64,000 nt of DNA from Gillisia sp. Hel_I_86 (lineage in GTDB: Bacteria; Bacteroidota; Bacteroidia; Flavobacteriales; Flavobacteriaceae): NCBI RefSeq assembly GCF_007827275.1, contig NZ_VISE01000001.1, forward strand, positions 806,001-870,000. Reading direction: 5' to 3'. Under the pieces are notes generated by a model. The model was not told the DNA's origin. It saw only the letters and a program-made list of their open reading frames with translations, and searched no databases. Position 1 is the stretch's first letter; each line of letters begins with the position of its first letter. Positions 8,435-17,223 of this stretch are shown piece after piece. The translations under genes were made by a program, and so were the position numbers.

Positions 8435-11266
8435 ATGGCAGACCAAAAACGCTTATTTCTACTAGATGCTTACGCTTTAATTTTTAGAGGCTACTATGCT
8501 TTTATTAAAAACCCTCGAATAAATTCCAAAGGATTAGATACTTCTGCAATAATGGGTTTTACCAATTCCCTTTTCGATGTAATTCGTAGAGAAAGACCAG
8601 ATCATCTAGCTGTATGCTTCGATAAGGATGGGAGCCACGAGCGCACCGAACTTTATGCGGATTATAAAGCGAATAGAGATGCTACACCAGAACCAATTTC
8701 GATTGCAATCCCATATATTAAAAACATTCTACATGCCATGCACATTCCAGTGGTGGAATTACCAGGTTGCGAGGCAGATGATGTGATAGGCACCTTGGCA
8801 AAGCAAGCCGAAAAAGAGGGATATAAAACCTTTATGGTAACCCCAGACAAGGATTTCGCGCAATTGGTTTCAGAGAATATTTTCATGTACCGTCCTGCCC
8901 GAATGGGGAACGGAATCGAAATTCTTGGGATCCCTGAAGTCCAGAAGAAGTTTGGAGTCGAACGACCCGAACAAGTGATAGATTTTCTTGGGATGATGGG
9001 AGATGCCTCAGATAATATCCCCGGACTTCCCGGCGTGGGAGAAAAAACAGCAAAGAAATTCTTAGCTGAATATGGCAGTATGGAAGCACTTTTAGCAAAT
9101 ACAGATAAGCTAAAAGGTAAAATGAAAGAGAAAATTGAAGCAAATAAAGAATTAGGAATTCTTTCAAAAAGACTAGCGACCATACTTACAGATTGCGATG
9201 TACAATTTCATGCTGAAAATTATGAATTGTCCCATCCAGATGGCGAGAAAGTCCAGTTGTTGTTTGAAGAACTGGAGTTCCGAAGGTTGAAGGATCAGTT
9301 TTTAAAATTATTTTCAGGAGAGCAAACCACAACCCCAACCCAGGTTTCTGGAACACCTACCGCAAAAGCACAGGCAAAAGATCCAACTGCCGGAGCCGGA
9401 CAATTTTCTTTATTTGGTGGCGATGCTACTGTTATTGAAGAGACTTCTAGCAGGAAAAGTTTATCAACTTCCGGGCATGTATACCAGAGCCTTACCAGCA
9501 ATATGGCGATCGAAATGTTTCTGAAAAATCTATTAAAGCAAACCAGCGTTTGTTTTGATACGGAAACGACGAGTTTAAATCCGTTGGAAGCAAAATTGGT
9601 GGGAATTGCATTTTCTTGGGAAGCAGGAAAAGGGTTTTATATGCCATTTCCGAAAGATGATACGGAAGCGCAGGGGATAATAGAGAAGCTCCGCCCATTC
9701 TTTGAAGCAGAAGGAATTGAAAAGATTGGTCAGAATTTAAAATATGACATTAAAGTCTTAGCAAAATATAAAATAGAAGTAAAAGGTAATTTATTCGATA
9801 CCATGATCGCGCATTATCTAATCAATCCAGATATGCGGCATAATATGGATGTGCTTGCAGAAACCTATCTCAACTATACTCCGCAATCCATTACCGAGCT
9901 TATTGGTAAGAAAGGAAAGAATCAAGGGAACATGAGGGATGTGCCTTTGGATAAGCAAACCGAATATGCCGTGGAAGATGCAGACATCACGCTTCAGTTA
10001 AAACAACATTTTCAACCAGAGTTGAAAGAAGCTGAAACCGAAAAACTTTTCAATGAAATAGAAATTCCGCTAGTTCGTGTGCTCGCCGATATGGAACTGG
10101 AAGGCATCAATCTGGACGAGAATTTCTTAAAATCGCTTTCTTCAGAATTAGAAAAAGATATCGCAACGCTGGAAAAGAAAATTTATGAAGATGCAGGAGA
10201 AGAATTCAATATCGCATCTCCAAAACAACTCGGGATCATTCTTTTCGAAAAACTGGAATTGGTCAAGAAACCAAAAAAGACAAAAACCGGACAGTATTCT
10301 ACAAGTGAAGATGTGCTTTCCTACCTGGCTTCCGAACACGAGATCGTGAAAAGTGTGCTAGAATACAGAGGGCTTGTAAAGTTGAAGAATACCTATGTAG
10401 ATGCATTGCCAAATCAGGTTGAAAAAACTACGGGCAGGGTGCATACAGATTATATGCAAACTGTTGCTGCTACCGGAAGATTGAGTTCCAACAATCCAAA
10501 CCTTCAGAATATCCCAATAAGAACGGAAAGGGGAAGGCAGGTTAGAAAGGCATTTATCCCCCGAGATGAGAATTACACCTTATTAGCGGCAGATTATTCC
10601 CAGATAGAACTGCGAATTATTGCTGCCTTGAGCAAAGAGGATACTATGATCGAAGCCTTTAAAAAGGGAGAAGACATTCATGCTTCCACCGCTGCCAAGG
10701 TTTTTAATGTGCCCTTAGAAGAAGTAACACGGGAACAACGAAGCAATGCAAAAACAGTAAATTTCGGGATCATTTATGGGGTTTCTGCATTTGGCTTGAG
10801 CAATCAGACCGATCTTTCCAGAGGAGAATCCAAAGAACTTATTGAAACTTATTACGCTACCTATCCAAAACTAAAAAGGTATATGCAGGAGCAAGTGGAT
10901 TTTGCAAGAGATCATGGATATGTACAAACAGTTTTGGGCAGGCGCAGGTATTTAAAGGATATCAATTCGCAAAATGCAGTAGTTCGCGGAGCTGCGGAAC
11001 GTAATGCAGTAAATGCTCCTATCCAAGGAAGCGCAGCAGATATTATTAAATTGGCAATGATAAATATCCACCGAAAGTTAAAAGAAGGTAATTACAAAAC
11101 TAAAATGCTTCTGCAAGTGCATGATGAATTGGTTTTTGATGCCTACAATGAGGAATTGCCCGAAATGAAGAAAATGATCAAGGCTGAAATGGAAAATGCC
11201 TTTAAGATGGAAGTACCTTTAGATGTAGATTTAGGGGAAGGTAGAGATTGGCTAGAAGCACATTGA
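8435..11266 (+). CDS. polA: DNA polymerase I
   Basis: A full-length 943-residue PolA with all three domains. The N-terminal 5'-3' exonuclease has FLLDAYALIFRGYYAF, VTPDKDFAQLV and GVGEKTAKKFL. The central 3'-5' exonuclease retains its acidic residues in CFDTETTSLNP (about residue 374), GQNLKYDIKVL and YAVEDADITLQL, so proofreading is probably active, unlike in some PolA proteins. The polymerase domain has AADYSQIELRIIA (about residue 716), the O helix RSNAKTVNFGIIYG and QVHDELVFD (about residue 893). It works in Okazaki-fragment processing and excision repair in the cytoplasm. It appears to be transcribed alone. Confidence 0.97.
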   Translation: MADQKRLFLLDAYALIFRGYYAFIKNPRINSKGLDTSAIMGFTNSLFDVIRRERPDHLAVCFDKDGSHERTELYADYKANRDATPEPISIAIPYIKNILHAMHIPVVELPGCEADDVIGTLAKQAEKEGYKTFMVTPDKDFAQLVSENIFMYRPARMGNGIEILGIPEVQKKFGVERPEQVIDFLGMMGDASDNIPGLPGVGEKTAKKFLAEYGSMEALLANTDKLKGKMKEKIEANKELGILSKRLATILTDCDVQFHAENYELSHPDGEKVQLLFEELEFRRLKDQFLKLFSGEQTTTPTQVSGTPTAKAQAKDPTAGAGQFSLFGGDATVIEETSSRKSLSTSGHVYQSLTSNMAIEMFLKNLLKQTSVCFDTETTSLNPLEAKLVGIAFSWEAGKGFYMPFPKDDTEAQGIIEKLRPFFEAEGIEKIGQNLKYDIKVLAKYKIEVKGNLFDTMIAHYLINPDMRHNMDVLAETYLNYTPQSITELIGKKGKNQGNMRDVPLDKQTEYAVEDADITLQLKQHFQPELKEAETEKLFNEIEIPLVRVLADMELEGINLDENFLKSLSSELEKDIATLEKKIYEDAGEEFNIASPKQLGIILFEKLELVKKPKKTKTGQYSTSEDVLSYLASEHEIVKSVLEYRGLVKLKNTYVDALPNQVEKTTGRVHTDYMQTVAATGRLSSNNPNLQNIPIRTERGRQVRKAFIPRDENYTLLAADYSQIELRIIAALSKEDTMIEAFKKGEDIHASTAAKVFNVPLEEVTREQRSNAKTVNFGIIYGVSAFGLSNQTDLSRGESKELIETYYATYPKLKRYMQEQVDFARDHGYVQTVLGRRRYLKDINSQNAVVRGAAERNAVNAPIQGSAADIIKLAMINIHRKLKEGNYKTKMLLQVHDELVFDAYNEELPEMKKMIKAEMENAFKMEVPLDVDLGEGRDWLEAH

Positions 11267-11376
11267 TGTATAATCCTACAAATAATTATCTATTTCGCAA
11301 TATTTTACCGATAAAAGCATTAGATTAGGCGCTGAAATAATTTTTAACCACATTATTTAAACCTAACCTAATTATT

Positions 11377-12747
11377 ATGAAATTAAACAAATTACTTTTT
11401 CCAGTACTAGCTTCTGGAATGTTACTAACAGTTTCTTGTGAAAAAGACAACTTCTCTGCAGAGCAGGAAGAAGCAGTAGTTGCTAAAGAACAATTATCTT
11501 TTGTTCCTAACGAAGTCCTAGTTAAATTTAAAGATGGAAAAGCAAGCACTAAAGCTCGTAGTAATGCCTTGTCATTAATTCAAGGGGTTGTTGTTGAGAC
11601 TATCCAAACTAGTGCCATGAAATCTGCAAACAGAGACGAAGTACTTTTAGTAAGTTCTAAATTAAGCACTTTAAATGCAATTGCACAGTTAAAAGGAGTG
11701 GCTGAAGTAGAGTATGCAGAGCCTAATTTTATCTACCACCATAATGCAACCTCTAACGATCCAGCTTATACAAATGGTACACTTTGGGGTATGTATGGAG
11801 ATGCAACCACACCTTCTAACCAATATGGTAGTCAGGCAGGAGAAGCTTGGGCAGCTGGAAACACTGGTTCTAACACAGTTTATATTGGAATTATAGATGA
11901 AGGTTACATGTACATGCATGAAGACCTAGCAGCCAATGCTGGAACAAATCCTGGAGAAATAGCAGGAAATGGTGTAGATGATGATAATAACGGATATATA
12001 GATGATGTATACGGTTGGGATTTCGACGGAAATGACAACAGTGTTTTTGACGGTATAGATGACGACCACGGAACTCACGTTGCGGGTACTATTGGTGGTG
12101 TTGGAAACAACGGAACCGGTATTGCAGGTGTTGCTTGGAATGTAAAATTAATGAGCGGTAAATTCTTAGGAAGACGCGGTGGAACAACAGCTAACGCGAT
12201 TAAAGCTGTAGATTATTTTACAGGGTTAAAGCAAAATGGGGTAAATATTGTTGCTACAAACAACTCTTGGGGTGGCGGAGGCTTCTCTCAAGGTCTTTAC
12301 GATGCTATTGACCGCGCAAACCAAGCAGGGATCTTATTTATAGCTGCTGCTGGAAATGAGACTAATAATAATGACTCTAATTTATCTTACCCAGGATCTT
12401 ATACTAATAGCAATATTATTGCTGTTGCTTCAATTACAAATTCTGGAGGATTAAGTAGCTTTTCTAATTATGGTGCAACTACTGTAGATCTTGGAGCACC
12501 GGGATCTGGAATTTATTCTTCAGTCCCTACAAGATCTAAGGGTCAAATACTTTCTGGGTATGCAACATATAGCGGTACCTCTATGGCAACACCACATGTT
12601 TCTGGTGGAGCTGCACTTTATGCTTCTTCTTACCCGGGAGCTACTGCTGCAGAGATTAAAAATGCTATCATGAGTTCTGCAGTACCAACATCTTCCTTAA
12701 CTGGAAAATGTGTTACTGGTGGGCGTTTGAACGTTAGCGGCTTCTAA
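11377..12747 (+). CDS. S8 family (subtilisin-like) serine peptidase, lipoprotein
   Basis: The 456 residues begin with a lipoprotein signal ending in LLTVSC, so the mature protein is probably lipid-anchored to the envelope. Residues about 45-125 form a short pro-domain (FVPNEVLVKFKDG to VEYAEPNFIYHH) of the inhibitor type. The catalytic triad is complete: D in GIIDEGYMYMHEDL (about 172), H in DDHGTHVAGT (about 230) and S in GTSMATPHVSGG (about 401). The asparagine of the oxyanion hole lies in TNNSWGG or AAGNET. The protein stops soon after the catalytic domain and shows no type IX secretion C-terminal domain. A strong terminator follows. Confidence 0.94.
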   Translation: MKLNKLLFPVLASGMLLTVSCEKDNFSAEQEEAVVAKEQLSFVPNEVLVKFKDGKASTKARSNALSLIQGVVVETIQTSAMKSANRDEVLLVSSKLSTLNAIAQLKGVAEVEYAEPNFIYHHNATSNDPAYTNGTLWGMYGDATTPSNQYGSQAGEAWAAGNTGSNTVYIGIIDEGYMYMHEDLAANAGTNPGEIAGNGVDDDNNGYIDDVYGWDFDGNDNSVFDGIDDDHGTHVAGTIGGVGNNGTGIAGVAWNVKLMSGKFLGRRGGTTANAIKAVDYFTGLKQNGVNIVATNNSWGGGGFSQGLYDAIDRANQAGILFIAAAGNETNNNDSNLSYPGSYTNSNIIAVASITNSGGLSSFSNYGATTVDLGAPGSGIYSSVPTRSKGQILSGYATYSGTSMATPHVSGGAALYASSYPGATAAEIKNAIMSSAVPTSSLTGKCVTGGRLNVSGF

Positions 12748-12772
12748 AAATTAACTATATTTTATAAAATTA

Positions 12773-12803
12773 AGAGTCTTCAAAATTTGAAGGCTCTTTT
12801 TAT
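12773..12803 (+). terminator. Intrinsic terminator after the subtilase gene
   Basis: The 12-base arms AGAGTCTTCAAA and TTTGAAGGCTCT pair with a single G-T wobble and are followed by TTTTTATTT. It ends the transcript of the peptidase gene. Confidence 0.75.
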
Positions 12804-13158
12804 TTACTTAATTCTGAATATTAATTCAACTAGTTAAGTAGCTTTTAACAAGAAAATACACTCTCGCCCTTTTTTTTAGTATCAAATTATCACATCATGC
12901 TAATGTATATTACTGTAGTTCTTTCGTCACTAATTTAAAATCCATAACAGTAAAATTGCACACTCCTAAATATATCTATCTTAAATACAATAAAAATGTA
13001 ATGTCCTTTTTTGGCCAGAAAGGCATCCGGCCATCCATTTTATCACCTTGAACCTGTTTAAGTTTATGTTTTGAATATTCATTACATGTAGATCTTCAAA
13101 GGAATTCAGAAAGATGTCCTTTATTAGATTATGATACTTTACGAACAATCAAAAAAAA
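12804..13158. other. AT-rich intergenic stretch without recognisable genes
   Basis: No open frame with coding character, RNA gene or strong repeat is seen in these roughly 350 bases. It lies between two convergent transcripts, each with its own terminator. Confidence 0.6.
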
Positions 13159-13187
13159 AGCCGGTCAATTTAATTGATCGGCTTTTT
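13159..13187. terminator. Bidirectional intrinsic terminator
   Basis: AGCCGGTCAATT and AATTGATCGGCT pair with one wobble and are flanked by a run of A on the left and TTTTT on the right, so the hairpin can stop transcription in both directions. On the minus strand it lies downstream of the lipocalin-like lipoprotein gene. Confidence 0.7.
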
Positions 13188-13236
13188 CATCTTAAAACTA
13201 AATATACTCATCCGCCTTTTTACCAGTAATAGAATT

Positions 13237-13262
13237 TAAAGTCACATCGAGCGCAGTCGAGA
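13237..13262. repeat. REP-like palindrome of the CGAGCGCAGTCGAG type
   Basis: The sequence ATCGAGCGCAGTCGAGATG is an imperfect palindrome of a type scattered in many flavobacterial genomes. It sits downstream of the lipoprotein gene on the minus strand. A relative, GAGTGCAGTCGAAAT, occurs near 22655. Confidence 0.5.
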
Positions 13263-13312
13263 TGTTTTTTTCATTAACTGGTAAGGTTGTGGGGAATTGT
13301 AAAACAAAAATT

Positions 13313-13876
13313 TTATATCCGTGTATATTCCAATGCCAAGATTCTGATTTTTGAGGCAGAGGTATCTCCTGGATCATTGACATACACATTAGATTCAGCT
13401 TTAGAAACATCGAATGCAAAAGTTGAAGTATTGTAATTAAGTGGTTTTCTTTGGGTGTATGCTGTACCATCTATTGTAATATCCATTAGAAGGTCGCTGC
13501 CTTCGATATCCCACGTGCCAAAATCAACCCTATTTTTCACACAAACAAATTCAACATTATTTGTGCCTCCATTAAAATCGAGACGTGCATTCGTTGTAGA
13601 AAATGTTCTATCCTGATTAAAAATTACTTTCATATCATTAAAACAAGAAGATTCATTTAATAGGTTGGTATCTCCTGTTCCATCCTTATTCAGGTCTACT
13701 AAGGTATCAGCCTGCATTGCAGAAAGATTCCATTCCCCCACAAGGTCATCGGGATTGATTGTAGCAGCAAAATTGCTTGTTTTAAAAGAAGAGTTAGGGT
13801 CGGCTTCACCTTCTTTACTACAAGAAAAAATTAATGGGATCAAGGCAAAAAGCAGGATGGTTTTCGGTAACTTCAT
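13313..13876 (-). CDS. Lipocalin-like lipoprotein of unknown function
   Basis: The 187 residues start with a lipoprotein signal (LLFALIPLIFSCSKEGE), which predicts an envelope lipid anchor. The rest has the pattern of a small beta-barrel of the lipocalin-like type common in Bacteroidota: DDLVGEWNLSAMQ at the start, alternating strands with FNQDRTFSTTNARLDF and GTWDIEGSDLLMDITIDG, and a final strand KIRILALEYTRI. An EF-hand-like string DLNKDGTGDTN near residue 63 may bind calcium, which is an inference. No ligand or partner can be read. It is monocistronic and ends at a bidirectional terminator. Confidence 0.8.
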   Translation of the reverse strand: MKLPKTILLFALIPLIFSCSKEGEADPNSSFKTSNFAATINPDDLVGEWNLSAMQADTLVDLNKDGTGDTNLLNESSCFNDMKVIFNQDRTFSTTNARLDFNGGTNNVEFVCVKNRVDFGTWDIEGSDLLMDITIDGTAYTQRKPLNYNTSTFAFDVSKAESNVYVNDPGDTSASKIRILALEYTRI

Positions 13877-14144
13877 AACGTAGGTATTTGATTTTAGGGC
13901 AACTAGAAGGCAAACATAAAGATTTTAAAAGGATTATTATGACATTATTAACACTTAAATTGCTATTTATCGCAAAATAATGCCTTTAGTCGATTAGAAT
14001 ACATGAGATATATTAACTCGCGGGCTGTTAATATATTTTATACAGACTTTTTTCAAATAAGCTTCGTTTATAAGGCCTTATTTTCAGCATTCAAAAGGCA
14101 TTGACAACCAATGATTTCTGTTCTAATAAATTAATGGAGGTCTA

Positions 14145-14175
14145 TTTGCATTCTGAATTTATAATTGTACATTTG
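14145..14175 (+). promoter_or_regulatory. Promoter of the rplM operon
   Basis: TTTG at 14145-14148, a 19-base spacer and TACATTTG at 14168-14175 match the Bacteroidota housekeeping promoter exactly. Transcription would start near 14182 and give a leader of about 65 bases before the GTG start codon of rplM. Confidence 0.65.
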
Positions 14176-14178
14176 CAC

Positions 14179-14213
14179 CCCTGTTTTCCCGATAGATTTA
14201 TCTAGGGGCAGGG
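14179..14213 (+). promoter_or_regulatory. Leader hairpin upstream of rplM (possible r-protein leader)
   Basis: The outer arms CCCTG (14179-14183) and CAGGG (14209-14213) enclose an inner stem made from CCC-GA-TAGA and TCTA-GGGG with loop TTTA. This lies inside the predicted short leader of the L13/S9 transcript. Ribosomal protein operons often carry such leaders that bind one of their products, and L13 leaders are known in Bacteroidota, but identity with a known motif was not tested. Confidence 0.45.
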
Positions 14214-14248
14214 AATGGAATGTTTAATAACAAGTAAAATTAATTAGT

Positions 14249-14704
14249 GTGGACACATTAAGCTACAAAACAGTATCGGCCAACAAGGCTACCGTGACCA
14301 AAGATTGGGTACACGTGGATGCTGATGGTCAGACTTTAGGTCGTCTTTCTACTCAGGTTGCAAAATTGCTAAGAGGGAAATTCAAGCCTAACTTCACCCC
14401 ACACGTTGATTGCGGTGATAACGTAATTGTTACCAATGCCGAGAAAATCAACTTAACAGGAAAGAAATGGGATTCTAAAGAATACATTCGCCATACTGGC
14501 TACCCTGGGGGACAACGCAGTCTAACTGCAACCGAATTATTCAATAAAGGACCGGAAAGGTTAATTGAAAATGCGGTAAAAGGAATGCTGCCTAAAAACA
14601 AATTGGGCGCAGCTATATTCCGTAATTTAAAGGTATATGTAGGATCAGAACATGATCAATCTGCACAAAAGCCTAAAACTATCAACCTAAACGATCTTTT
14701 GTAA
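14249..14704 (+). CDS. rplM: 50S ribosomal protein L13
   Basis: A 151-residue L13 with the expected motifs VDADGQTLGRLSTQVAKLLRGK, the GDNVIVTNAEKI strand and YRHTGYPGG-like YIRHTGYPGG near residue 85. The start is GTG, giving MDTLSYKTVSANKATV, which is the conserved flavobacterial N-terminus; no nearby in-frame ATG exists. L13 is an early assembly protein of the large subunit. The stop TAA shares its last A with the ATG of rpsI, so the two genes are translationally coupled. Confidence 0.97.
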   Translation: MDTLSYKTVSANKATVTKDWVHVDADGQTLGRLSTQVAKLLRGKFKPNFTPHVDCGDNVIVTNAEKINLTGKKWDSKEYIRHTGYPGGQRSLTATELFNKGPERLIENAVKGMLPKNKLGAAIFRNLKVYVGSEHDQSAQKPKTINLNDLL

Positions 14705-15090
14705 TGGAAGTTATTCACAAAATTGGCCGTAGAAAAACGGCTGTTGCACGTGTATATGTTGGACAAGGAAAAGGCAACATTACTATCAACAAAAAGGATC
14801 TTAACGATTATTTCACTACAGGACCTTTAGTTTATAAGGTAATGCAACCTCTTAACATGACCGGGAACGAAGAAGCCTTCGATATCAAAGTTAATGTTTA
14901 TGGTGGTGGTATCACTGGACAAGCTGAAGCTATCCGTCTTGCTATTTCTAGAGCAATGGTAGAATTGGACCCGGAAAACAGAGCTACTTTAAAGCCTGAA
15001 GGTTTAATGACCAGAGATCCAAGAATGGTAGAACGTAAGAAATTCGGACAGAAGAAAGCTAGAAAGAAATTCCAGTTCTCTAAACGTTAA
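14704..15090 (+). CDS. rpsI: 30S ribosomal protein S9
   Basis: A full-length 128-residue S9. It starts with GRRKTAVARVYV, contains GGGITGQAEAIRLAISRAMV, and ends with the basic tail KKFGQKKARKKFQFSKR that reaches the P-site tRNA in the ribosome. The start codon overlaps the rplM stop by one base. A gap of 140 bases separates it from rpsB. Confidence 0.97.
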   Translation: MEVIHKIGRRKTAVARVYVGQGKGNITINKKDLNDYFTTGPLVYKVMQPLNMTGNEEAFDIKVNVYGGGITGQAEAIRLAISRAMVELDPENRATLKPEGLMTRDPRMVERKKFGQKKARKKFQFSKR

Positions 15091-15230
15091 TATCATTGGG
15101 CATTGCCCGAAAGTTCATTTAAAAATTAAAATTTTTGTTGTTGCTCCGGTTGTTTATCGGAGGTTAGTTTAGCATCTAAACCACGCCTTAGCGGGGTTGC
15201 TATCTCAACAGAACGTAAACTATTACAAAA

Positions 15231-16244
15231 ATGGCAAACAAAGTAGAAGTAAAAGAATTACTTGATGCAGGTGTGCATTTTGGACACCTTACAAGAAGAT
15301 GGAACCCAAACATGGCCCCATATATCTATATGGAACGCAATGGGATCCACATCATAAACCTATATAAAAGTGCTGCAAAAATGCAGGAAGCTGGGGAAGC
15401 TCTTAATAAGATCGCTTCCAGTGGACGTAAAATACTTTTTGTAGCTACCAAAAAACAAGCTAAAGAAATTGTTGCAGAACATGCAGCAAAAGCCAACATG
15501 CCATATATCACTGAAAGATGGCCTGGTGGAATGCTTACAAACTTTATCACTATACGTAAAGCTGTTAAGAAAATGGCTTCTATCGATAGAATGAAAAAAG
15601 ATGGTACTTTCAACACCCTTTCTAAGAAAGAGCGCTTGCAAGTAGACCGTTTAAGAGCTAAGTTAGAGAAAAACTTAGGTTCTATTTCAGAAATGAGCCG
15701 TCTTCCTTCTGCTCTATTTGTTGTAGATATTACCCGTGAACACATTGCGGTTAAAGAAGCTCAAAAATTAAACATTCCAATTTTTGCAATGGTTGATACA
15801 AATTCTGATCCTCGCGAAGTAGAATATGTGATTCCATCTAATGATGATGCTTCAAAATCTATCGACAAAGTTGTTTCTTATATGGCAGAATCTATTATTG
15901 CTGGCCTTTCGGAAAGAAAATCCAACAAAGATGCCAAAGAAGACAATAAAGAAGAGAAAGCCGACAAGGCTCCTAAAGTTGCAAAAGCAAAAAAATCTGA
16001 TGATAAAGTAGAAGCTCCTTCTAAAGAAACTGAAGACAAAAAAGAAACGAAAGCTGAAGTTGAAGCTCCTTCTAAAGATGCTGATGATAAAAAGGCAACG
16101 AAAGAAGCTAAAGCTAAAGTAGAAGTTCCTTCTACAGATGCTGAAGATAAAAAAGCGATGAAAGAGGCTAAAGAAGATGTAAAATTAGAATCTAAAAAAG
16201 AAACAAAAGCTAAAGCTGCTGATTCTACCGAAGAGAAAAAATAA
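15231..16244 (+). CDS. rpsB: 30S ribosomal protein S2 with a long charged C-terminal repeat tail
   Basis: Residues 1 to about 225 are a normal S2: LLDAGVHFGHLTRRWNP, FVATKKQAKEIV, ERWPGGMLTNF, and FAMVDTNSDPREVEYVIPSNDDA. A further 110 residues follow, almost only K, E, A, D, S and T, built on a repeat of about 20 residues beginning VEAPSK. S2 is usually 230-260 residues long, so this tail is long. Similar low-complexity tails occur in some flavobacterial S2 proteins, and the tail is probably disordered. The gene once formed a tight unit with tsf, but an IS5-family element now lies between them. Confidence 0.96.
   Translation: MANKVEVKELLDAGVHFGHLTRRWNPNMAPYIYMERNGIHIINLYKSAAKMQEAGEALNKIASSGRKILFVATKKQAKEIVAEHAAKANMPYITERWPGGMLTNFITIRKAVKKMASIDRMKKDGTFNTLSKKERLQVDRLRAKLEKNLGSISEMSRLPSALFVVDITREHIAVKEAQKLNIPIFAMVDTNSDPREVEYVIPSNDDASKSIDKVVSYMAESIIAGLSERKSNKDAKEDNKEEKADKAPKVAKAKKSDDKVEAPSKETEDKKETKAEVEAPSKDADDKKATKEAKAKVEVPSTDAEDKKAMKEAKEDVKLESKKETKAKAADSTEEKK
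16008..16200 (+). repeat. rpsB: 60-bp in-frame tandem repeat in the 3' end of rpsB
   Basis: Units start at 16008 (51 bp), 16059 (60 bp), 16119 (60 bp) and a degenerate partial at 16179. They encode VEAPSKETEDKKETKAE, then VEAPSKDADDKKATKEAKAK, then VEVPSTDAEDKKAMKEAKED. All units are multiples of three, so changes in copy number keep the frame. Confidence 0.8.
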
Positions 16245-16276
16245 TACAACTTTTTAAGTAATATATAAGTCGTTTA

Positions 16277-17159
16277 GAGCATGTTTAAAAACAAATTTGG
16301 GTGAAAGTTTGTAAAAAAAGTTGGGCAGTATAAACTTTGTAGTTCACAAATAAAACAGAGTTTATGAAATCGAGATACACCCGATCGACTGCCCAACAGT
16401 GGGAAATTATGAAAAAATTCCTTCCCGTTAAAATCAAGGGCCACTATAAGTTGCGCGACATTGCCGACGCCATCCTTTGGATATTGCGCACTGGCTGCCA
16501 ATGGCGGAACCTACCGGAATGCTTTCCCAAATGGGAGAGCGTCTACTACCATTTCAGGAAGTGGGGCCGGGACGGCACCCTTTCAAGGCTGAACGCAGGG
16601 CTGAACATGATGGAGAGGAAGCGGCAGGGAAAGGGGGCAACGCCCAGTATGCTGTCGATCGACAGCCAGTCCGTCAAGGCGGGGCCGATGACCTCCGAGT
16701 CGAAGGGCATCGACGGGAACAAGAAGATAAACGGACGGAAACGGCACGCGATCACCGATACCCTCGGCCTGGTATGGGGCGTTGTGGTAGGCGCGGCGAA
16801 CCAGGCCGACGGGGCGGTGGCCGAGAGGGTGGTGGAGCCCCTGTTGGGCTATCTGGACCGGATGGAAAAGATACTGGCCGACCATGCCTACAAGAAGGTG
16901 TTCATGGAGTGGGTCGAGAGGACGGTAATAGGGCTGGAAGTGGAGATCTCGTCATGCCCGCCATCCTCGAAAGGCTTTGTCCCGGTAAAGTGGAGATGGG
17001 TCACCGAAAGGACCTTCGGGATCTTCAATTTCTTCAGGCGACTGGACAAGGATTATGAAAAAACACCGGAAAGTCAGGAATATTGGGTATTGTGGCAGAA
17101 TTGTCAGATTATCCTCAATAGAATCGAATGATTCTTGTGAATCGTTTTTAAACATGCTC
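16277..17159 (+). mobile_element. IS5-family insertion sequence, 883 bp, between rpsB and tsf
   Basis: Perfect 16-bp inverted ends, GAGCATGTTTAAAAAC at 16277-16292 and its complement at 17144-17159. TTA is duplicated on both sides (16274-16276 and 17160-17162), in keeping with short target duplications in this family. The element is more G+C-rich than its surroundings. It is inserted in the same direction as the ribosomal genes and appears intact. Confidence 0.93.
16364..17131 (+). CDS. IS5-family transposase
   Basis: A 255-residue single-frame transposase. The N-terminal part has the DUF4096-type helix-turn-helix (LRDIADAILWILRTGCQWRNLP). The DDE residues are in SIDSQSVKAG (about residue 100), ILADHAYKKVF (about 171) and WVTERTFGIFNFFRRL (about 226). 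No frameshift is present, unlike in the two-frame members of the family. It looks functional. Confidence 0.92.
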   Translation: MKSRYTRSTAQQWEIMKKFLPVKIKGHYKLRDIADAILWILRTGCQWRNLPECFPKWESVYYHFRKWGRDGTLSRLNAGLNMMERKRQGKGATPSMLSIDSQSVKAGPMTSESKGIDGNKKINGRKRHAITDTLGLVWGVVVGAANQADGAVAERVVEPLLGYLDRMEKILADHAYKKVFMEWVERTVIGLEVEISSCPPSSKGFVPVKWRWVTERTFGIFNFFRRLDKDYEKTPESQEYWVLWQNCQIILNRIE

Positions 17160-17223
17160 TTAGATCTTTCTTCAAACAAAGCTAAACGACTTATTTTTTA
17201 AAAACTAAAAAATTTTAAACATC

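Larger units (their letters stand above)
16265..17194 (+). terminator. rpsB-tsf intergenic hairpin split by the IS5 element
   Basis: ATAAGTCGTTTA at 16265-16276 is an exact complement of TAAACGACTTAT at 17183-17194, which is followed by TTTTT. Without the insertion these arms would be separated by a 20-base loop, forming a strong intrinsic terminator or attenuator between rpsB and tsf. The insertion sequence lies exactly at the junction of the left arm and the loop, so the arms are now about 900 bases apart. Confidence 0.75.

Noticed and set aside
13198-13470. A 90-codon minus-strand frame overlapping the lipocalin-like gene, considered as its frameshifted C-terminus.
   Set aside because: The longer frame already ends with a typical final strand (KIRILALEYTRI), so no frameshift is needed; the 90-codon frame has no family character and crosses a REP palindrome.
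14247-14258. GTGTGGACACA at the rplM start matches 11 bases of the end of the IS4 element, considered as an IS remnant.
   Set aside because: These bases encode the conserved MDTL start of L13, so the match is most likely chance.
16477-17058. A 193-codon open frame inside the IS5 element.
   Set aside because: It is the shifted frame of the transposase in a G+C-rich region and has no domain.
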